Assembly: GCA_019455245.1 (NCBI GenBank)
Contig: JACFMR010000013.1
Coordinates: forward strand, 1-64,000
Direction of reading: 5' to 3'
Length of the DNA stretch: 64,000 bases
From: Opitutaceae bacterium
GTDB taxonomy: Bacteria; Verrucomicrobiota; Verrucomicrobiia; Opitutales; Opitutaceae
Shown here: positions 52,269 through 61,145 of the stretch, one piece after another
Position numbering within the stretch: the stretch's first letter is position 1
Layout: each line of letters opens with the position of its first letter
Position numbers and translations under genes: made by a program
The notes under the pieces: generated by a model
The model's database searches: none
Told to the model about the DNA's origin: nothing
Seen by the model: only the letters and a program-made list of their open reading frames with translations

Positions 52269-54002
52269 TCAGCCCGGTCTGGGACCGGCACCGGCCACAG
52301 TGAAAATTTCCACCGGCTCGCGGCGACCCTTGAGTTGGACCTGCCCGAGGGCGCGGGTTGCGTAGGAGCCGCGGGCGGCGGCCAAGGTGGCGGCGCTCAC
52401 CAGAATGTTGGTGTGGTAATCGGCGGTTCGGGTGAGAGCCTGCAACCGGGCGGCGATATTCACGCCGTCGCCAATGACCGAGTAGTTGAGCCGGCGGTGG
52501 GAGCCGATGTTGCCCGCGATCACGCGCGCGGTGTTGATGCCGATGCCGAGGGCCAGTTCGGGGCGGCCCTCCGCGCGCAGTTCACGGTTCAGCTCTTGCA
52601 GGGCGTGTTCCATGGCGAGGGCGGCGCGCAGGGCGCGGTCGGCGGCGTCGGATGCGGCCAAGGGCGCGCCAAACAACGCCATGATCTCGTCGCCGATGAA
52701 TTTGTCGATGATGCCGCCGTGACTTTCGATTTCCGCGCTCATGCGGTCGAGGTAGCGGTTGAGCAGGCCGATGAGTTCGCGGGGCGGCAGTTTTTCACTG
52801 AGCGGGGTGAAGCCGCGCAGATCGGCAAACAGCACCGTGACCTCGCGTTCCTCGCCGCCGAGCGAGGCGCCGTCACGCAACAACTGCGCCGCGACTTCGG
52901 GCGAGACGTTTTTGTCGAGCAGGTCGCGCACGCGGTCGCGTTCGGCCAGGCCGGCGGTCATGTCGTTGAAGGCGGTGGCCAGTTGGCCGAGTTCGTCGGC
53001 CCGCGGCAGATCGAGGCGGGCGGTGTAGTCGCCGGATCCGACCCGCCGGGTCTGGGCGGTGAGCTGGCGCAGCGGCCGGCTGAGGCCGCGGGCCACGCCC
53101 AAGGCCGCGAGAATGGCGACGGCCAGCGCGGCCAGCGAAACCAGCAGCATGATTTTCTCCAATGCGCGGGCGGGGGCGAGCTCGGCTGCGAGCGAGCGCT
53201 GGAGGGCGATGCGCGCGCGGCCACCATCCAGCAGGGGCAGGGATTGAAACGCGGTAAGGTAGGATTCGGCCGCCAGTTTCACGAGACGGCTTTCGTCGGG
53301 CTGCGCAGGATGCAGTTGTGCGGTGACGGTGCGGGCCAGTTCCGGATGCAGGGTGGTGGCGAGCACCTCCCCCGGGGCGGACGGGGTGCCGCCGATGAAG
53401 GTCACCTCCAAGAGGGTGGTTTCCTTGAGCTTGCGGGCGAAGGCGTCGTCGATGGGGAAGGCCAGGCCGAACCAGGCGGCGATTTCGGGGTAAGGGGCGT
53501 AAAGCGGCACCACCACCAGCAGGTGCAACCGGCCCTCGATGCGAGCGAAGTCGCTGGCCTCCTGGGCGTCATCGTCCAAGGCACGGTCGATCAGGGTTCT
53601 GAACGGGTCGCACTGATCGTCGGTCAGGCTGGAACTGGAATTGGCCAGCAGGGCGCCGGACTGATCAAACAGCGTGATCACCGGGGCGCGCACGCGGTTG
53701 ACGTAGCTGAGCAAAATCGAATGCAGGGTGGCCTCGTCGAGCGGTTCGCGCAGCAGCAGCTGGCGGATGGCGTAGTCACTGGACATCAGGCGCGCGCTGC
53801 GGGCCATGTCGTCGCGACGCTGCTCGACGGTGTCGTGAAAAACCCGCGCGCCGACGGCCAGATTTTCGCGGATGTGGGTCCGGGCGTTGCGCTCGTTGGC
53901 CCGGGCCACGATCAGGTAAACGGTGCCCTGAACCAAGGCCAGCAGGCCGGCGATCAGGAGGAGCAGGCGGCTGCTGAAACGGCGAAACCTGAACCGGCGC
54001 AC
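52269..54002 (-). CDS. Membrane-bound class III adenylate cyclase with periplasmic sensor and HAMP
   Basis: 577 residues, starting with GTG at 54002. TM1 (12-33), a periplasmic sensing region (34-283, double-CACHE-like in length), TM2 (283-305) and HAMP (306-358) lead to a class III cyclase domain (about 385-570). FADLRGFT holds metal Asp394; Lys434 in DKFIGDEIMALFG and Asp512 in GDGVNIAARL specify adenine, and metal Asp438, Asn515 and Arg519 are present. It should make cAMP in response to a periplasmic cue. It follows four bases after the cupredoxin-like gene, in the same operon. Confidence 0.9.
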   Translation of the reverse strand: MRRFRFRRFSSRLLLLIAGLLALVQGTVYLIVARANERNARTHIRENLAVGARVFHDTVEQRRDDMARSARLMSSDYAIRQLLLREPLDEATLHSILLSYVNRVRAPVITLFDQSGALLANSSSSLTDDQCDPFRTLIDRALDDDAQEASDFARIEGRLHLLVVVPLYAPYPEIAAWFGLAFPIDDAFARKLKETTLLEVTFIGGTPSAPGEVLATTLHPELARTVTAQLHPAQPDESRLVKLAAESYLTAFQSLPLLDGGRARIALQRSLAAELAPARALEKIMLLVSLAALAVAILAALGVARGLSRPLRQLTAQTRRVGSGDYTARLDLPRADELGQLATAFNDMTAGLAERDRVRDLLDKNVSPEVAAQLLRDGASLGGEEREVTVLFADLRGFTPLSEKLPPRELIGLLNRYLDRMSAEIESHGGIIDKFIGDEIMALFGAPLAASDAADRALRAALAMEHALQELNRELRAEGRPELALGIGINTARVIAGNIGSHRRLNYSVIGDGVNIAARLQALTRTADYHTNILVSAATLAAARGSYATRALGQVQLKGRREPVEIFTVAGAGPRPG

Positions 54003-54006
54003 GGGA

Positions 54007-54651
54007 TCAGTGGTAACCGCCGCCTTCCGCGGACGGGGCGCGCCGGATGCGGCGTTCCGAGCGCAGCCGGAGGGTAAAGTTAAGCGCGGTGTCGGCGTCG
54101 GTCAGTTGCACGGTCTGCCGGACCGGGCGGGATAGCCGCGGATGCCAGATTTCGAGCGTGTAGTTGCCCGGGGGGGCGGCCAAGGCGGCCTGTCCGGTGG
54201 CGTCGCTTTGGGCGAAATGGGGCGTGGACACGACGACCAGATAGGCGAGCATCCAATCGTGGATGTTACAGCCGAGGGTGATCACGCCGGGCTGGTCAAA
54301 GATGAGCTGGGCCGATTTGCCGGGATCGTAGAGCGGAAACTCGAATTTTTTGGGCCGGGAAAGCGAATACACGTGGTGTTGCACCGTGTCCCGGTTGGGA
54401 AACACCACGGTCGCACCGACCGGGACGACGGTGACATAGGGAGCGAATTCCTGGTCGCTTTGCACGATCTCAAAGGTTTGGCCTTCGCCGGGCGCGTCGG
54501 AAGCGCCGCCGACCGGGGTCAAGGTGACCACGGCGTCGCCCACCGGTCTGCCATGCTGATCGGTCAGCCCGATGCGCAACTCTCCCGCGGACAACGCGGG
54601 GGCGAGCAGGCCGGTGAGCAAACCAAGGAGAACGCGGACCATGGAGGGCAT
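54007..54651 (-). CDS. Cupredoxin-like exported protein
   Basis: 214 residues with a signal peptide (1-22). The body has a plastocyanin-type copper site: His in TVQHHVYS, and Cys, His and Met in TLGCNIHDWMLAY, the arrangement of type I copper proteins also annotated as methylamine-utilisation-like. A carboxypeptidase-regulatory-type beta domain (SDATGQAALAAPPGNYTLEIWHP) follows. It sits between the barrel (1-base gap) and the adenylate cyclase (4-base gap), suggesting that it passes a periplasmic copper or redox state to the cyclase. That link is inference. Confidence 0.82.
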   Translation of the reverse strand: MPSMVRVLLGLLTGLLAPALSAGELRIGLTDQHGRPVGDAVVTLTPVGGASDAPGEGQTFEIVQSDQEFAPYVTVVPVGATVVFPNRDTVQHHVYSLSRPKKFEFPLYDPGKSAQLIFDQPGVITLGCNIHDWMLAYLVVVSTPHFAQSDATGQAALAAPPGNYTLEIWHPRLSRPVRQTVQLTDADTALNFTLRLRSERRIRRAPSAEGGGYH

Positions 54652-54652
54652 G

Positions 54653-55534
54653 TTAAAAGCGGTGCAACACGCTGAGCGACCACATTTCCGTCACGTAACG
54701 CACCCCGACGCGGTTCCGAACCTCGATGTGTTCGTAGCGCAGGGGCAACGCGGTGTGGTCGCCGAGGGCGGGGGCGAGCTCCGCCCACCAGATGTCGGTG
54801 CGCGCATCCACCCGGTAGGCCACCCAGCCCGGGCCGTAAGTGGACGTGGTCAGCCAAGGTTCGCTGTTGTAGTAGTCGCGCACAGCCGCGCCGAACACGC
54901 CGGCCAGAGCGCGGCCCCAGACCGGCCAGGTGGCATTGGCGGTGATGTCACCCCATTGCCGGCTGCCACCGAGCGCCACGCGCCACGAGGGCAGGAAATC
55001 CCACGTCAGGCTGCCGTGGGCGCGGTGATTGCGCACATCGAAGGGCGCCAATTTTGCATAATGTTGGGTCCAGTCCATGCCGGCGGCGACCCGCCAGGTG
55101 GTGGTCAAACGTTTGGCCACGGTGAGACCGGCGGTGGTCTCGGTGCGGCTGCGGCCGGATTCCCGGACGTCCGCCTGATGCAGGCCGGCGTTGGCCTGCA
55201 AGACGGGGGCCAGCGGACCGAGTCCGAACTTGCGCATGAGCGTCAGGTCGAAGCCGAACTGCCACGTGTCCAGGGCGGTAAAATCCGGCTCGGTCTGCCA
55301 TGCGGCGGTGGTGGTGGCGGTGGCCTGCCAATCGCGGTTCAACTGCCGGTGCCAGCTGGCGGTCGCCGCCAGCCGATGGCGGTCGCCGTCCTTGGCATCG
55401 CGGGCGCTGGAGGTGCGGCTGATGTTTTCCACCCAGGCGCTCGTGGCCGTGGCGGTGAAGGTCATGGCCCGGGCTGCGGGCAGGAGGAGGCCGAGAACGC
55501 AAAGAGCGGCGAGCAGCAGACGCGGGGTGGGCAT
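54653..55534 (-). CDS. Outer-membrane beta-barrel-like protein
   Basis: About 293 residues with a signal peptide (ends near AARAM). The remainder alternates polar and hydrophobic residues in Trp/Thr/Ala-rich strands (for example TATATSAWVENI, ASWHRQLNRDWQ, TWRVAAGMDW) and ends in SVLHRF, a terminal Phe typical of outer-membrane barrels. The start shares the A of the TesA-like gene's TGA (TGATG), so they are coupled. No family name is certain. Confidence 0.75.
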   Translation of the reverse strand: MPTPRLLLAALCVLGLLLPAARAMTFTATATSAWVENISRTSSARDAKDGDRHRLAATASWHRQLNRDWQATATTTAAWQTEPDFTALDTWQFGFDLTLMRKFGLGPLAPVLQANAGLHQADVRESGRSRTETTAGLTVAKRLTTTWRVAAGMDWTQHYAKLAPFDVRNHRAHGSLTWDFLPSWRVALGGSRQWGDITANATWPVWGRALAGVFGAAVRDYYNSEPWLTTSTYGPGWVAYRVDARTDIWWAELAPALGDHTALPLRYEHIEVRNRVGVRYVTEMWSLSVLHRF

Positions 55535-56151
55535 CACAGCAACGGAGCCAACACGGCCCAGACGTGGGATGCAATCACGCGTTGGCCCTCCGCGGTGGGG
55601 TGGATCAGGTCGGCCTGGTTGAACAGGGGATCGCCCCCGATACCCTCGAGGAGGAAGGGGATCAGGACACAGTCATGGGCGGCGGCCAGTTCCGGATAGA
55701 TCCGGCGAAACTCGTCGCGGTAACCGTCGCCCATGTTCACGGGCATCTGCATGCCGGCGAGTACGACGCGCACGTCGGGGTAACGGGTGCGCACGCGCTC
55801 GATGATGCCGGTGAGATTGCGGCGGGTCTCTTCCGGAGGGACGCCGCGCAGACCGTCATTGCCGCCGAGTGCGAGCACGAGGATGTCGATCCGCTGGCGC
55901 AGCAGCCAGTCGATGCGGCGCAGGCCGCCCGCGGTGGTGTCGCCGCTGATGCCGGCGTTGACCGTGCGCCAGGGCAGGCCGGCGGCATCGATTTTCTCCT
56001 GAATGAGGGCGGGGTAGGCTTCCGCCGCCGGGTTGTCCAAACCGTAGCCGGCGGTGAGGCTGTCACCTAGAAACACGATGGTGCCGCGTTCGGCGGCATG
56101 GGCGGCGGGACCGCCGGCGAGGCAGAGAAGGATCAGAAAACGGAAAATCAT
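55534..56151 (-). CDS. tesA: TesA-like GDSL esterase/lysophospholipase
   Basis: 205 residues with a signal peptide (1-20). The SGNH blocks are complete: GDSLTAGYGL (Ser31), the Gly of NAGISGDTT, LGGNDGLRG, and DLIHPTAEGQ with the catalytic Asp and His. It is a periplasmic hydrolase of thioesters or lysophospholipids. The start at 56151 gives the signal peptide. It is divergent from a ybbA-like gene (66-base gap), the same arrangement as tesA-ybbAP in E. coli, and coupled to the barrel gene downstream. Confidence 0.9.
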   Translation of the reverse strand: MIFRFLILLCLAGGPAAHAAERGTIVFLGDSLTAGYGLDNPAAEAYPALIQEKIDAAGLPWRTVNAGISGDTTAGGLRRIDWLLRQRIDILVLALGGNDGLRGVPPEETRRNLTGIIERVRTRYPDVRVVLAGMQMPVNMGDGYRDEFRRIYPELAAAHDCVLIPFLLEGIGGDPLFNQADLIHPTAEGQRVIASHVWAVLAPLL

Positions 56152-56217
56152 GCGGGGAAATCGTCGGCTTGCACTAGCGTTCGGGTGAATTCGCGTCTTG
56201 GATGCAGGCCTGCACGT

Positions 56218-56892
56218 ATGAGTGGTGACATTATGCTGAAAGTCGAGCGACTGACCAAAACCTATGCCACGGCCGGCGGCGCCCTCACGGTGCTGCGGGA
56301 GGTGAGCTTCGATCTGCCGGCCGGCGACAGCCTGGCGATTGTCGGGCCCAGCGGCAGCGGCAAGACCACGCTGCTCGGCCTTTGCGCCGGGCTCGATCTG
56401 CCCTCGGGCGGCAGCGTGACGCTGGCGGGAGAGGCACTGTCCGACCGCGACGAGGACGCCCGGGCGCGGGTGCGCAACGCGCACGTGGGTTTCGTGTTTC
56501 AGAACTTCCAACTCATCCCGACACTCACGGCCTTGGAAAACGTGCTCGTGCCGCTGGAGCTGCGCGGCGAAAGCGGTCGCGAGGAAGAGGCGCGGGCCCT
56601 GCTGGGGCGCGTGGGGCTGGCGGACCGCGCCGGGCACTACCCGGTGCAGCTTTCGGGCGGCGAGCAGCAGCGCGTCGCGCTGGCGCGCGCCTTCATCAAC
56701 GCGCCGAAGATCCTGTTCTGCGACGAGCCGACCGGCAACCTCGACGGCGCGACCGCCGCCACGATGACGTCGCTCATCTTCGGCCTCAACCGCGAGCGCG
56801 GCACGACGCTGGTGTTGGTGACACACGACCCCGAACTGGCCAAGCGCTGCAGCCGCATCATCCGGCTGAAAAACGGCGCGGTGGTGGAGTAG
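56218..56892 (+). CDS. ybbA: YbbA-like ABC ATPase
   Basis: 224 residues (start 56218, or 56233 for MLKVERL). Walker A is GPSGSGKTT, signature LSGGEQQR, Walker B ILFCDEPTGNLD, with a switch His in THDPE, all typical of the LolD/YbbA/MacB type that partners FtsX-like permeases. Divergent tesA and downstream ybbP identify it as YbbA, the ATPase that drives extraction of hydrophobic compounds from the inner membrane. Its stop is followed by an inserted GxxExxY element before ybbP. Confidence 0.9.
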   Translation: MSGDIMLKVERLTKTYATAGGALTVLREVSFDLPAGDSLAIVGPSGSGKTTLLGLCAGLDLPSGGSVTLAGEALSDRDEDARARVRNAHVGFVFQNFQLIPTLTALENVLVPLELRGESGREEEARALLGRVGLADRAGHYPVQLSGGEQQRVALARAFINAPKILFCDEPTGNLDGATAATMTSLIFGLNRERGTTLVLVTHDPELAKRCSRIIRLKNGAVVE

Positions 56893-56895
56893 AAG

Positions 56896-57339
56896 CCCAC
56901 GGAATACACGGAACACACTGAAAGGAAAACCATGACCAAGCTCATTCACGAAAATGAAACCTACGAGATCCTCGGTGCGTGCTTTGAAGTATATAAGGTG
57001 AAAGGCTGTGGGTTTTTGGAAGCAGTTTACCAAGAGTGCTTGGAGATCGAGTTTGGGTTACGCGGTGTACCGGCCGAGGCGTTGGTGCCGCTGCCACTGA
57101 CTTACAAGGGCCGGCCGTTGCAGAAACACTATGAAGCCGATTTTATCTGTTACGATACTGTGCTGGTGGAATTGAAGGCGGTCTCGGTTTTGACCGACGA
57201 GCATCGCGCACAGGTGCAGAATTATCTGCACGCCACCGGCCTGAAAGTCGGATTGTTGGTCAATTTCGGCCATTATCCCAAGGTGGAACATGAGCGTTTT
57301 GTCCTCTGATATTTCCGTGTTTTCTGTGTGTTCCGTGGG
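56896..57339. mobile_element. GxxExxY gene bracketed by inverted repeats, between ybbA and ybbP
   Basis: Arms 56896-56923 (CCCACGGAATACACGG...) and 57312-57339 are reverse complements at 24 of 28 positions. They enclose only the GxxExxY gene. The unit lies between ybbA and ybbP, which are adjacent in E. coli, so it looks inserted. No target duplication was recognised. Confidence 0.65.
56932..57309 (+). CDS. GxxExxY-family protein (PD-(D/E)XK nuclease-like)
   Basis: A 125-residue protein. The naming motif is GCGFLEAVYQECLEIE (G-F-L-E-A-V-Y). The nuclease-like core is HYEADFICYDTVLVELKAV, in which Asp and the ELK form the PD-(D/E)XK signature, and HRAQVQNYLHATGLKVGLLVNFG follows. Such genes turn up as small inserts in many genomes, including within ribosomal RNA intervening sequences; their function is unknown. 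Here it is flanked by inverted repeats and splits ybbA from ybbP. A+T content is higher than in the neighbours. Confidence 0.88.
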   Translation: MTKLIHENETYEILGACFEVYKVKGCGFLEAVYQECLEIEFGLRGVPAEALVPLPLTYKGRPLQKHYEADFICYDTVLVELKAVSVLTDEHRAQVQNYLHATGLKVGLLVNFGHYPKVEHERFVL

Positions 57340-57348
57340 CCCATCTGC

Positions 57349-59877
57349 ATGAGCTTCATTTTTAAAATGGCGTGGCATGATTCGCGGGCGTCGCGGCGGC
57401 GGCTCGTGCTGTTTTCGCTTTGCATCGTCCTCGGCATCGCCGCGCTGGTGGCGGTGGGGTCGTTCAGCGCCAACTTGCGGCAGGCGATCGGGGATCAGGC
57501 CAAGGGGTTGCTCGGGGCCGACCTCGTGGTGACCTCGCGCCAGGCGTTCGCGCCGGCGGTGGAGGAGCACCTCGCCGGGCTCGGCGGCGAGTCGGCCGAG
57601 GAGGTCGGGTTTTCCTCGATGATGGTTTTCCCGACGCTCGACGGTGCCACGCGGCTGGTGCAGGTGCGTGCGATCGAAGGGCATTTTCCGTTCTACGGCG
57701 AGTTTGTGACCGCGCCCGCCGATGCCCCGGCGCGGTTGGCGCAGGGCGGGCCGGTGGTGATTTTGGAGGAGACATTGCTCAGCCAGTTCAACGTGCAACC
57801 GGGCGACACCGTGCGGCTCGGTCAGCTGGACCTGACGGTGCTTGGGGCGGTGCGGAAGATGCCCGGCGAGTCGGTGGCGATCACCCAGCTCGCGCCGCGC
57901 GCCTACATTCCGTTGTCACTTCTGCCCGAGACCGGTCTGGCCGGCCCCGGCAGTTTGCTGCGCTACCGGGTGGCGTATAAATTGCCGGCGACGGTTGATC
58001 CCGAGGCGGAGGTGCGGGCGATGCGCGAAAAGTTCCCGGCCGAACGGCTCGGTTTCGACACGGTGGAGGAGCGCAAACGCGACCTCGGCCGCACGCTGGA
58101 CAACGTGTATGCGTTTTTGAGCCTTGTCGGTTTCGTGGCGCTGTTTTTGGGCGCGATCGGCGTGGCGAGCGCGATCCATGTTTATGTGCGGCAGAAGCTC
58201 GCGACGGTCGCGATTTTGCGGTGTCTGGGGGCGTCGGCCCGGCAGGGTTTCGGCGTGTATCTCGTGCAGGGCGCGGCGCTCGGTCTGTTTGGCGCGGGGC
58301 TGGGTGCACTGCTCGGGGTGGGCGTGCAATTGCTGCTGCCGCACGCGGTGCAGGGTTTGCTGCCGTTTGAGGTCGAGTTCGGCATCGCGTGGGGCGCGGT
58401 GTTGCAGGGCGTGGGAGCGGGTTGGGTCATCTGCCTGCTGTTTACCCTCCTGCCTTTGCTCGCGATCCGCCGGGTGTCGCCGCTGGCGGTCCTGCGTTCG
58501 GGCTACGCCGAGCGCAAGCCGGCGGCCGATCCGTGGCGCATCGTGCTCGGTGTGCTGATCGTGGGCGCGGTGGTCGGATTCGCCGTGTGGCAAACGCAGA
58601 GCGTGCGCATCGGGCTGGGGTTTGCGGGCATGCTGGCCGCGGGATTTGCGGTGCTGGCGGGTTTGGCAAAAGCCGTGACCTGGGCGGCGCGCCGCTGGCT
58701 GCCGCGGCGCCTGCCCTACGTGGTGCGGCAGGGCGTGGCCAATCTCTACCGACCCAACAACCGCACGGTGCTGCTGCTGCTCGCGTTGGGTCTCGGCACC
58801 TTTTTGCTGCTCACGCTGTTCCTGACCCGCGCGACCTTGCTCGCGCAGATTGAAAACACGGAGGACGGCGGCCGGCCCAATCTGCTTTTCTTCGACATCC
58901 AGGACGACCAGATTGATCCGCTCACCGCACTGATGGCGCGCGAGGGGCTGCCGGCGCGGCAGCAGGCACCGATCGTCACGATGAAGATCCGCAGCATCAA
59001 GGGCCGCGGGGTGGAGGAGTTGCTGGCGGACCAGGCGGACCGCATCCCGGGCTGGACGCTGCGCCGCGAATACCGCTCGACCTACCGCGATGCGCTGTCG
59101 GAAACCGAAACGCTCGTCGCAGGCGAATTCACCGGCCGCGTGCCGGCGGACACGGATGTCGTGCCGATTTCGATCGAGGAGAAACTCGCGGGCGACCTGC
59201 GCGTGGCGCTGGGCGACGAGATCGAGTTTGATGTGCAGGGCGTGCCGTTGCGCACGCGGGTGGCGAGCCTGCGCAAGGTCGACTGGCGCCGGTTGCAGCC
59301 GAATTTCTTCGTGGTGTTTCCGGCCGGCGTGCTGGAACCCGCGCCGAAGTTCTTCGTCGTCGCCACGCGGGCGCCGACGCCGGCGGATTCCGCGCGTTTG
59401 CAACAGGCGGTGGTGCGGACCTTCCCGAATGTCTCGGCGATCGATCTGACGCTGCTGTTGGAAACCTTCGATGGCATTTTTTCCAAGGTGGCCTATGTCA
59501 TCCGCTTCATGGCGCTGTTCACGGTGATCACCGGTCTGATTGTGTTGGCGGGCGCGGTGCTGAGCGGACGCTACCAACGCATCCGCGAGGTCGTGTTGTT
59601 GCGCACGCTCGGCGCCACGCGCCGGCAACTCGTGCAGATGCAGCTGGTGGAGTATGCGATCCTCGGCGTGCTCGGCGCGGTGGTGGGCGCGCTGCTGGCG
59701 GTGGTGGGCAACGCCCTGCTGGCGCATTTCGTGTTCAAGATCGGCGCGGTCGTGCCGGTCGGCGGTCTGTTGCTGGCGGTGGTCGGGGTGACGGCCGTTA
59801 CGTTGCTCACGGGCTTGCTTTCCAACCGCGGGGTGACCGACCATCCGCCCCTGGCGGTATTGCGCCAGGAAACATGA
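57349..59877 (+). CDS. ybbP: YbbP-like FtsX/MacB-type permease
   Basis: 842 residues, starting at 57349 (MSFIFKMAWHDSRASRRRL). There are ten predicted helices: one N-terminal, then two FtsX units around residues 240-400, 410-510 and 720-835, with large periplasmic domains between. VASAIHVYVRQKLATVAILRCLGAS and RIREVVLLRTLGATRRQL are the coupling motifs shared with LolC and MacB. It pairs with YbbA and, by E. coli analogy, with TesA. The GxxExxY unit sits between the ATPase and this gene. Confidence 0.92.
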   Translation: MSFIFKMAWHDSRASRRRLVLFSLCIVLGIAALVAVGSFSANLRQAIGDQAKGLLGADLVVTSRQAFAPAVEEHLAGLGGESAEEVGFSSMMVFPTLDGATRLVQVRAIEGHFPFYGEFVTAPADAPARLAQGGPVVILEETLLSQFNVQPGDTVRLGQLDLTVLGAVRKMPGESVAITQLAPRAYIPLSLLPETGLAGPGSLLRYRVAYKLPATVDPEAEVRAMREKFPAERLGFDTVEERKRDLGRTLDNVYAFLSLVGFVALFLGAIGVASAIHVYVRQKLATVAILRCLGASARQGFGVYLVQGAALGLFGAGLGALLGVGVQLLLPHAVQGLLPFEVEFGIAWGAVLQGVGAGWVICLLFTLLPLLAIRRVSPLAVLRSGYAERKPAADPWRIVLGVLIVGAVVGFAVWQTQSVRIGLGFAGMLAAGFAVLAGLAKAVTWAARRWLPRRLPYVVRQGVANLYRPNNRTVLLLLALGLGTFLLLTLFLTRATLLAQIENTEDGGRPNLLFFDIQDDQIDPLTALMAREGLPARQQAPIVTMKIRSIKGRGVEELLADQADRIPGWTLRREYRSTYRDALSETETLVAGEFTGRVPADTDVVPISIEEKLAGDLRVALGDEIEFDVQGVPLRTRVASLRKVDWRRLQPNFFVVFPAGVLEPAPKFFVVATRAPTPADSARLQQAVVRTFPNVSAIDLTLLLETFDGIFSKVAYVIRFMALFTVITGLIVLAGAVLSGRYQRIREVVLLRTLGATRRQLVQMQLVEYAILGVLGAVVGALLAVVGNALLAHFVFKIGAVVPVGGLLLAVVGVTAVTLLTGLLSNRGVTDHPPLAVLRQET

Positions 59878-60353
59878 AACGAAACGTCGTCACCTTCACC
59901 TACATTTTGCGCGACCCGGCGGGCCGTGTGCTCGACACTTCCGCCGGCGGGCCGCCGGTGACCTATCTCGAAGGCGCGGGCCAGATCATCGACGGGCTCG
60001 ACGAACAGCTGCGCGGGGTGGCCGCGGGCACGAAGTTGCGCGTCGAGGTGCCCGCCGCCAAGGCCTACGGCGATCGCGATCCCGGCCAGGTGCGCCGGCT
60101 CAAGCGCGCGCAGATTCCCGTGGAGGGACCGCTCAACGCCGGTGATCAGTTTCAGACCGACACCGACCGGCATGCCCCGGTGGTGACCGTCGTGGCGGTG
60201 GAGGGCGACGAAGTCACGCTCGATGCCAATCATCCGCTGGCCGGGGTGGACCTGACCTTTGAGGTCGAGGTGGTGGCGGTGCGCGCGGCGACCGAGGAGG
60301 AACTGCACCACGGTCACGCGCATGGCGCGGACGGAACCGAGCATTGCCATTGA
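59874..60353 (+). CDS. slyD: SlyD-like FKBP-type peptidyl-prolyl isomerase
   Basis: 159 residues. The FKBP core ([34 protein letters not shown], then GLDEQLRG) is split by an insert-in-flap chaperone domain (about 70-125, [20 protein letters not shown]) and followed by [11 protein letters not shown]. The C-terminus is His-rich ([15 protein letters not shown]), as in nickel-binding SlyD. It overlaps ybbP by ATGA. It probably folds proteins and may bind nickel in the cytoplasm. Confidence 0.9.
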   Translation: MKRNVVTFTYILRDPAGRVLDTSAGGPPVTYLEGAGQIIDGLDEQLRGVAAGTKLRVEVPAAKAYGDRDPGQVRRLKRAQIPVEGPLNAGDQFQTDTDRHAPVVTVVAVEGDEVTLDANHPLAGVDLTFEVEVVAVRAATEEELHHGHAHGADGTEHCH

Positions 60354-60381
60354 TCTTCGGCGGACCCAGTCTGTCGGCTGC

Positions 60382-61119
60382 ATGAAAGTTCTCGGCATCG
60401 ACATCGGCGGGTCGGCGGTCAAGGGCGCGCCCGTCAACACCAAGACAGGCCGGCTGCTGGCCGAGCGTCACCGGATCGAGACCCCAAAGCAGCTCACGCC
60501 CGCGGGGATGGCGAAGGTCGTGGCGGAGATCGTCGCGCACTTCAAATGGCACGGGCCCATCGGCTTGGGGTTTCCCGGGGTCATCCACGGCGATCGCATC
60601 ATGACTTCGGCCAACCTGCACCCGCGGTTTTGCGGCGGCAGCGCCATCAAGTTGATGTCCAAGGCGACGGGCTGCCGCGTGGCGTTGGTCAACGACGCCG
60701 ATGCCGCGGGCTTGGCGGAGATCCGTTTCGGCGCGGGGCGCGGCGTGGCGGGCACCGTGCTGTTGATCACGCTGGGCACGGGAGTGGGGTCGGCCCTGTT
60801 TCAGGACGGCAAACTGTTCCAGAACACCGAGCTGGGTCACCTGCCGATTCGCAGCAAGTCGGCGGAGCGTTTTGTGTCCTCAACCGCGCGCAAGCGGCGC
60901 AAACTCGATTGGGCGGAGTGGGGCACCGAACTCGGCGCGTATCTGCACACGCTGGAAACACTGCTCTGGCCGCAGCTCATCATCATCGGCGGCGGCGTGA
61001 GCACGAAGCACCGCAAGTTTTTCAAATACCTGAAACCCCGGGCCAAGCTCGTGCCGGCGAAGTTTTTCAACGAGGCCGGCATCGTCGGCGCCGCGTTGTG
61101 GGCGGCGGAACGGCAATGA
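60382..61119 (+). CDS. ppgK: Polyphosphate glucokinase-like ROK kinase
   Basis: 245 residues. The start at 60382 ([16 protein letters not shown]) begins the ROK ATP/polyphosphate loop. [11 protein letters not shown] and [14 protein letters not shown] are the marks of polyphosphate/ATP glucokinases, and [11 protein letters not shown] supplies the substrate part. It would phosphorylate glucose using polyphosphate or ATP. It follows slyD by 28 bases. Confidence 0.88.
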   Translation: MKVLGIDIGGSAVKGAPVNTKTGRLLAERHRIETPKQLTPAGMAKVVAEIVAHFKWHGPIGLGFPGVIHGDRIMTSANLHPRFCGGSAIKLMSKATGCRVALVNDADAAGLAEIRFGAGRGVAGTVLLITLGTGVGSALFQDGKLFQNTELGHLPIRSKSAERFVSSTARKRRKLDWAEWGTELGAYLHTLETLLWPQLIIIGGGVSTKHRKFFKYLKPRAKLVPAKFFNEAGIVGAALWAAERQ

Positions 61120-61145
61120 CGGCGTGTCAGCGGCCGGTCTGAATT

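Noticed and set aside
55534..56151. Signal that the TesA-like protein is an arylesterase of a detox operon
   Set aside because: Context with ybbAP and the complete TesA blocks fits the lysophospholipase/thioesterase role better.
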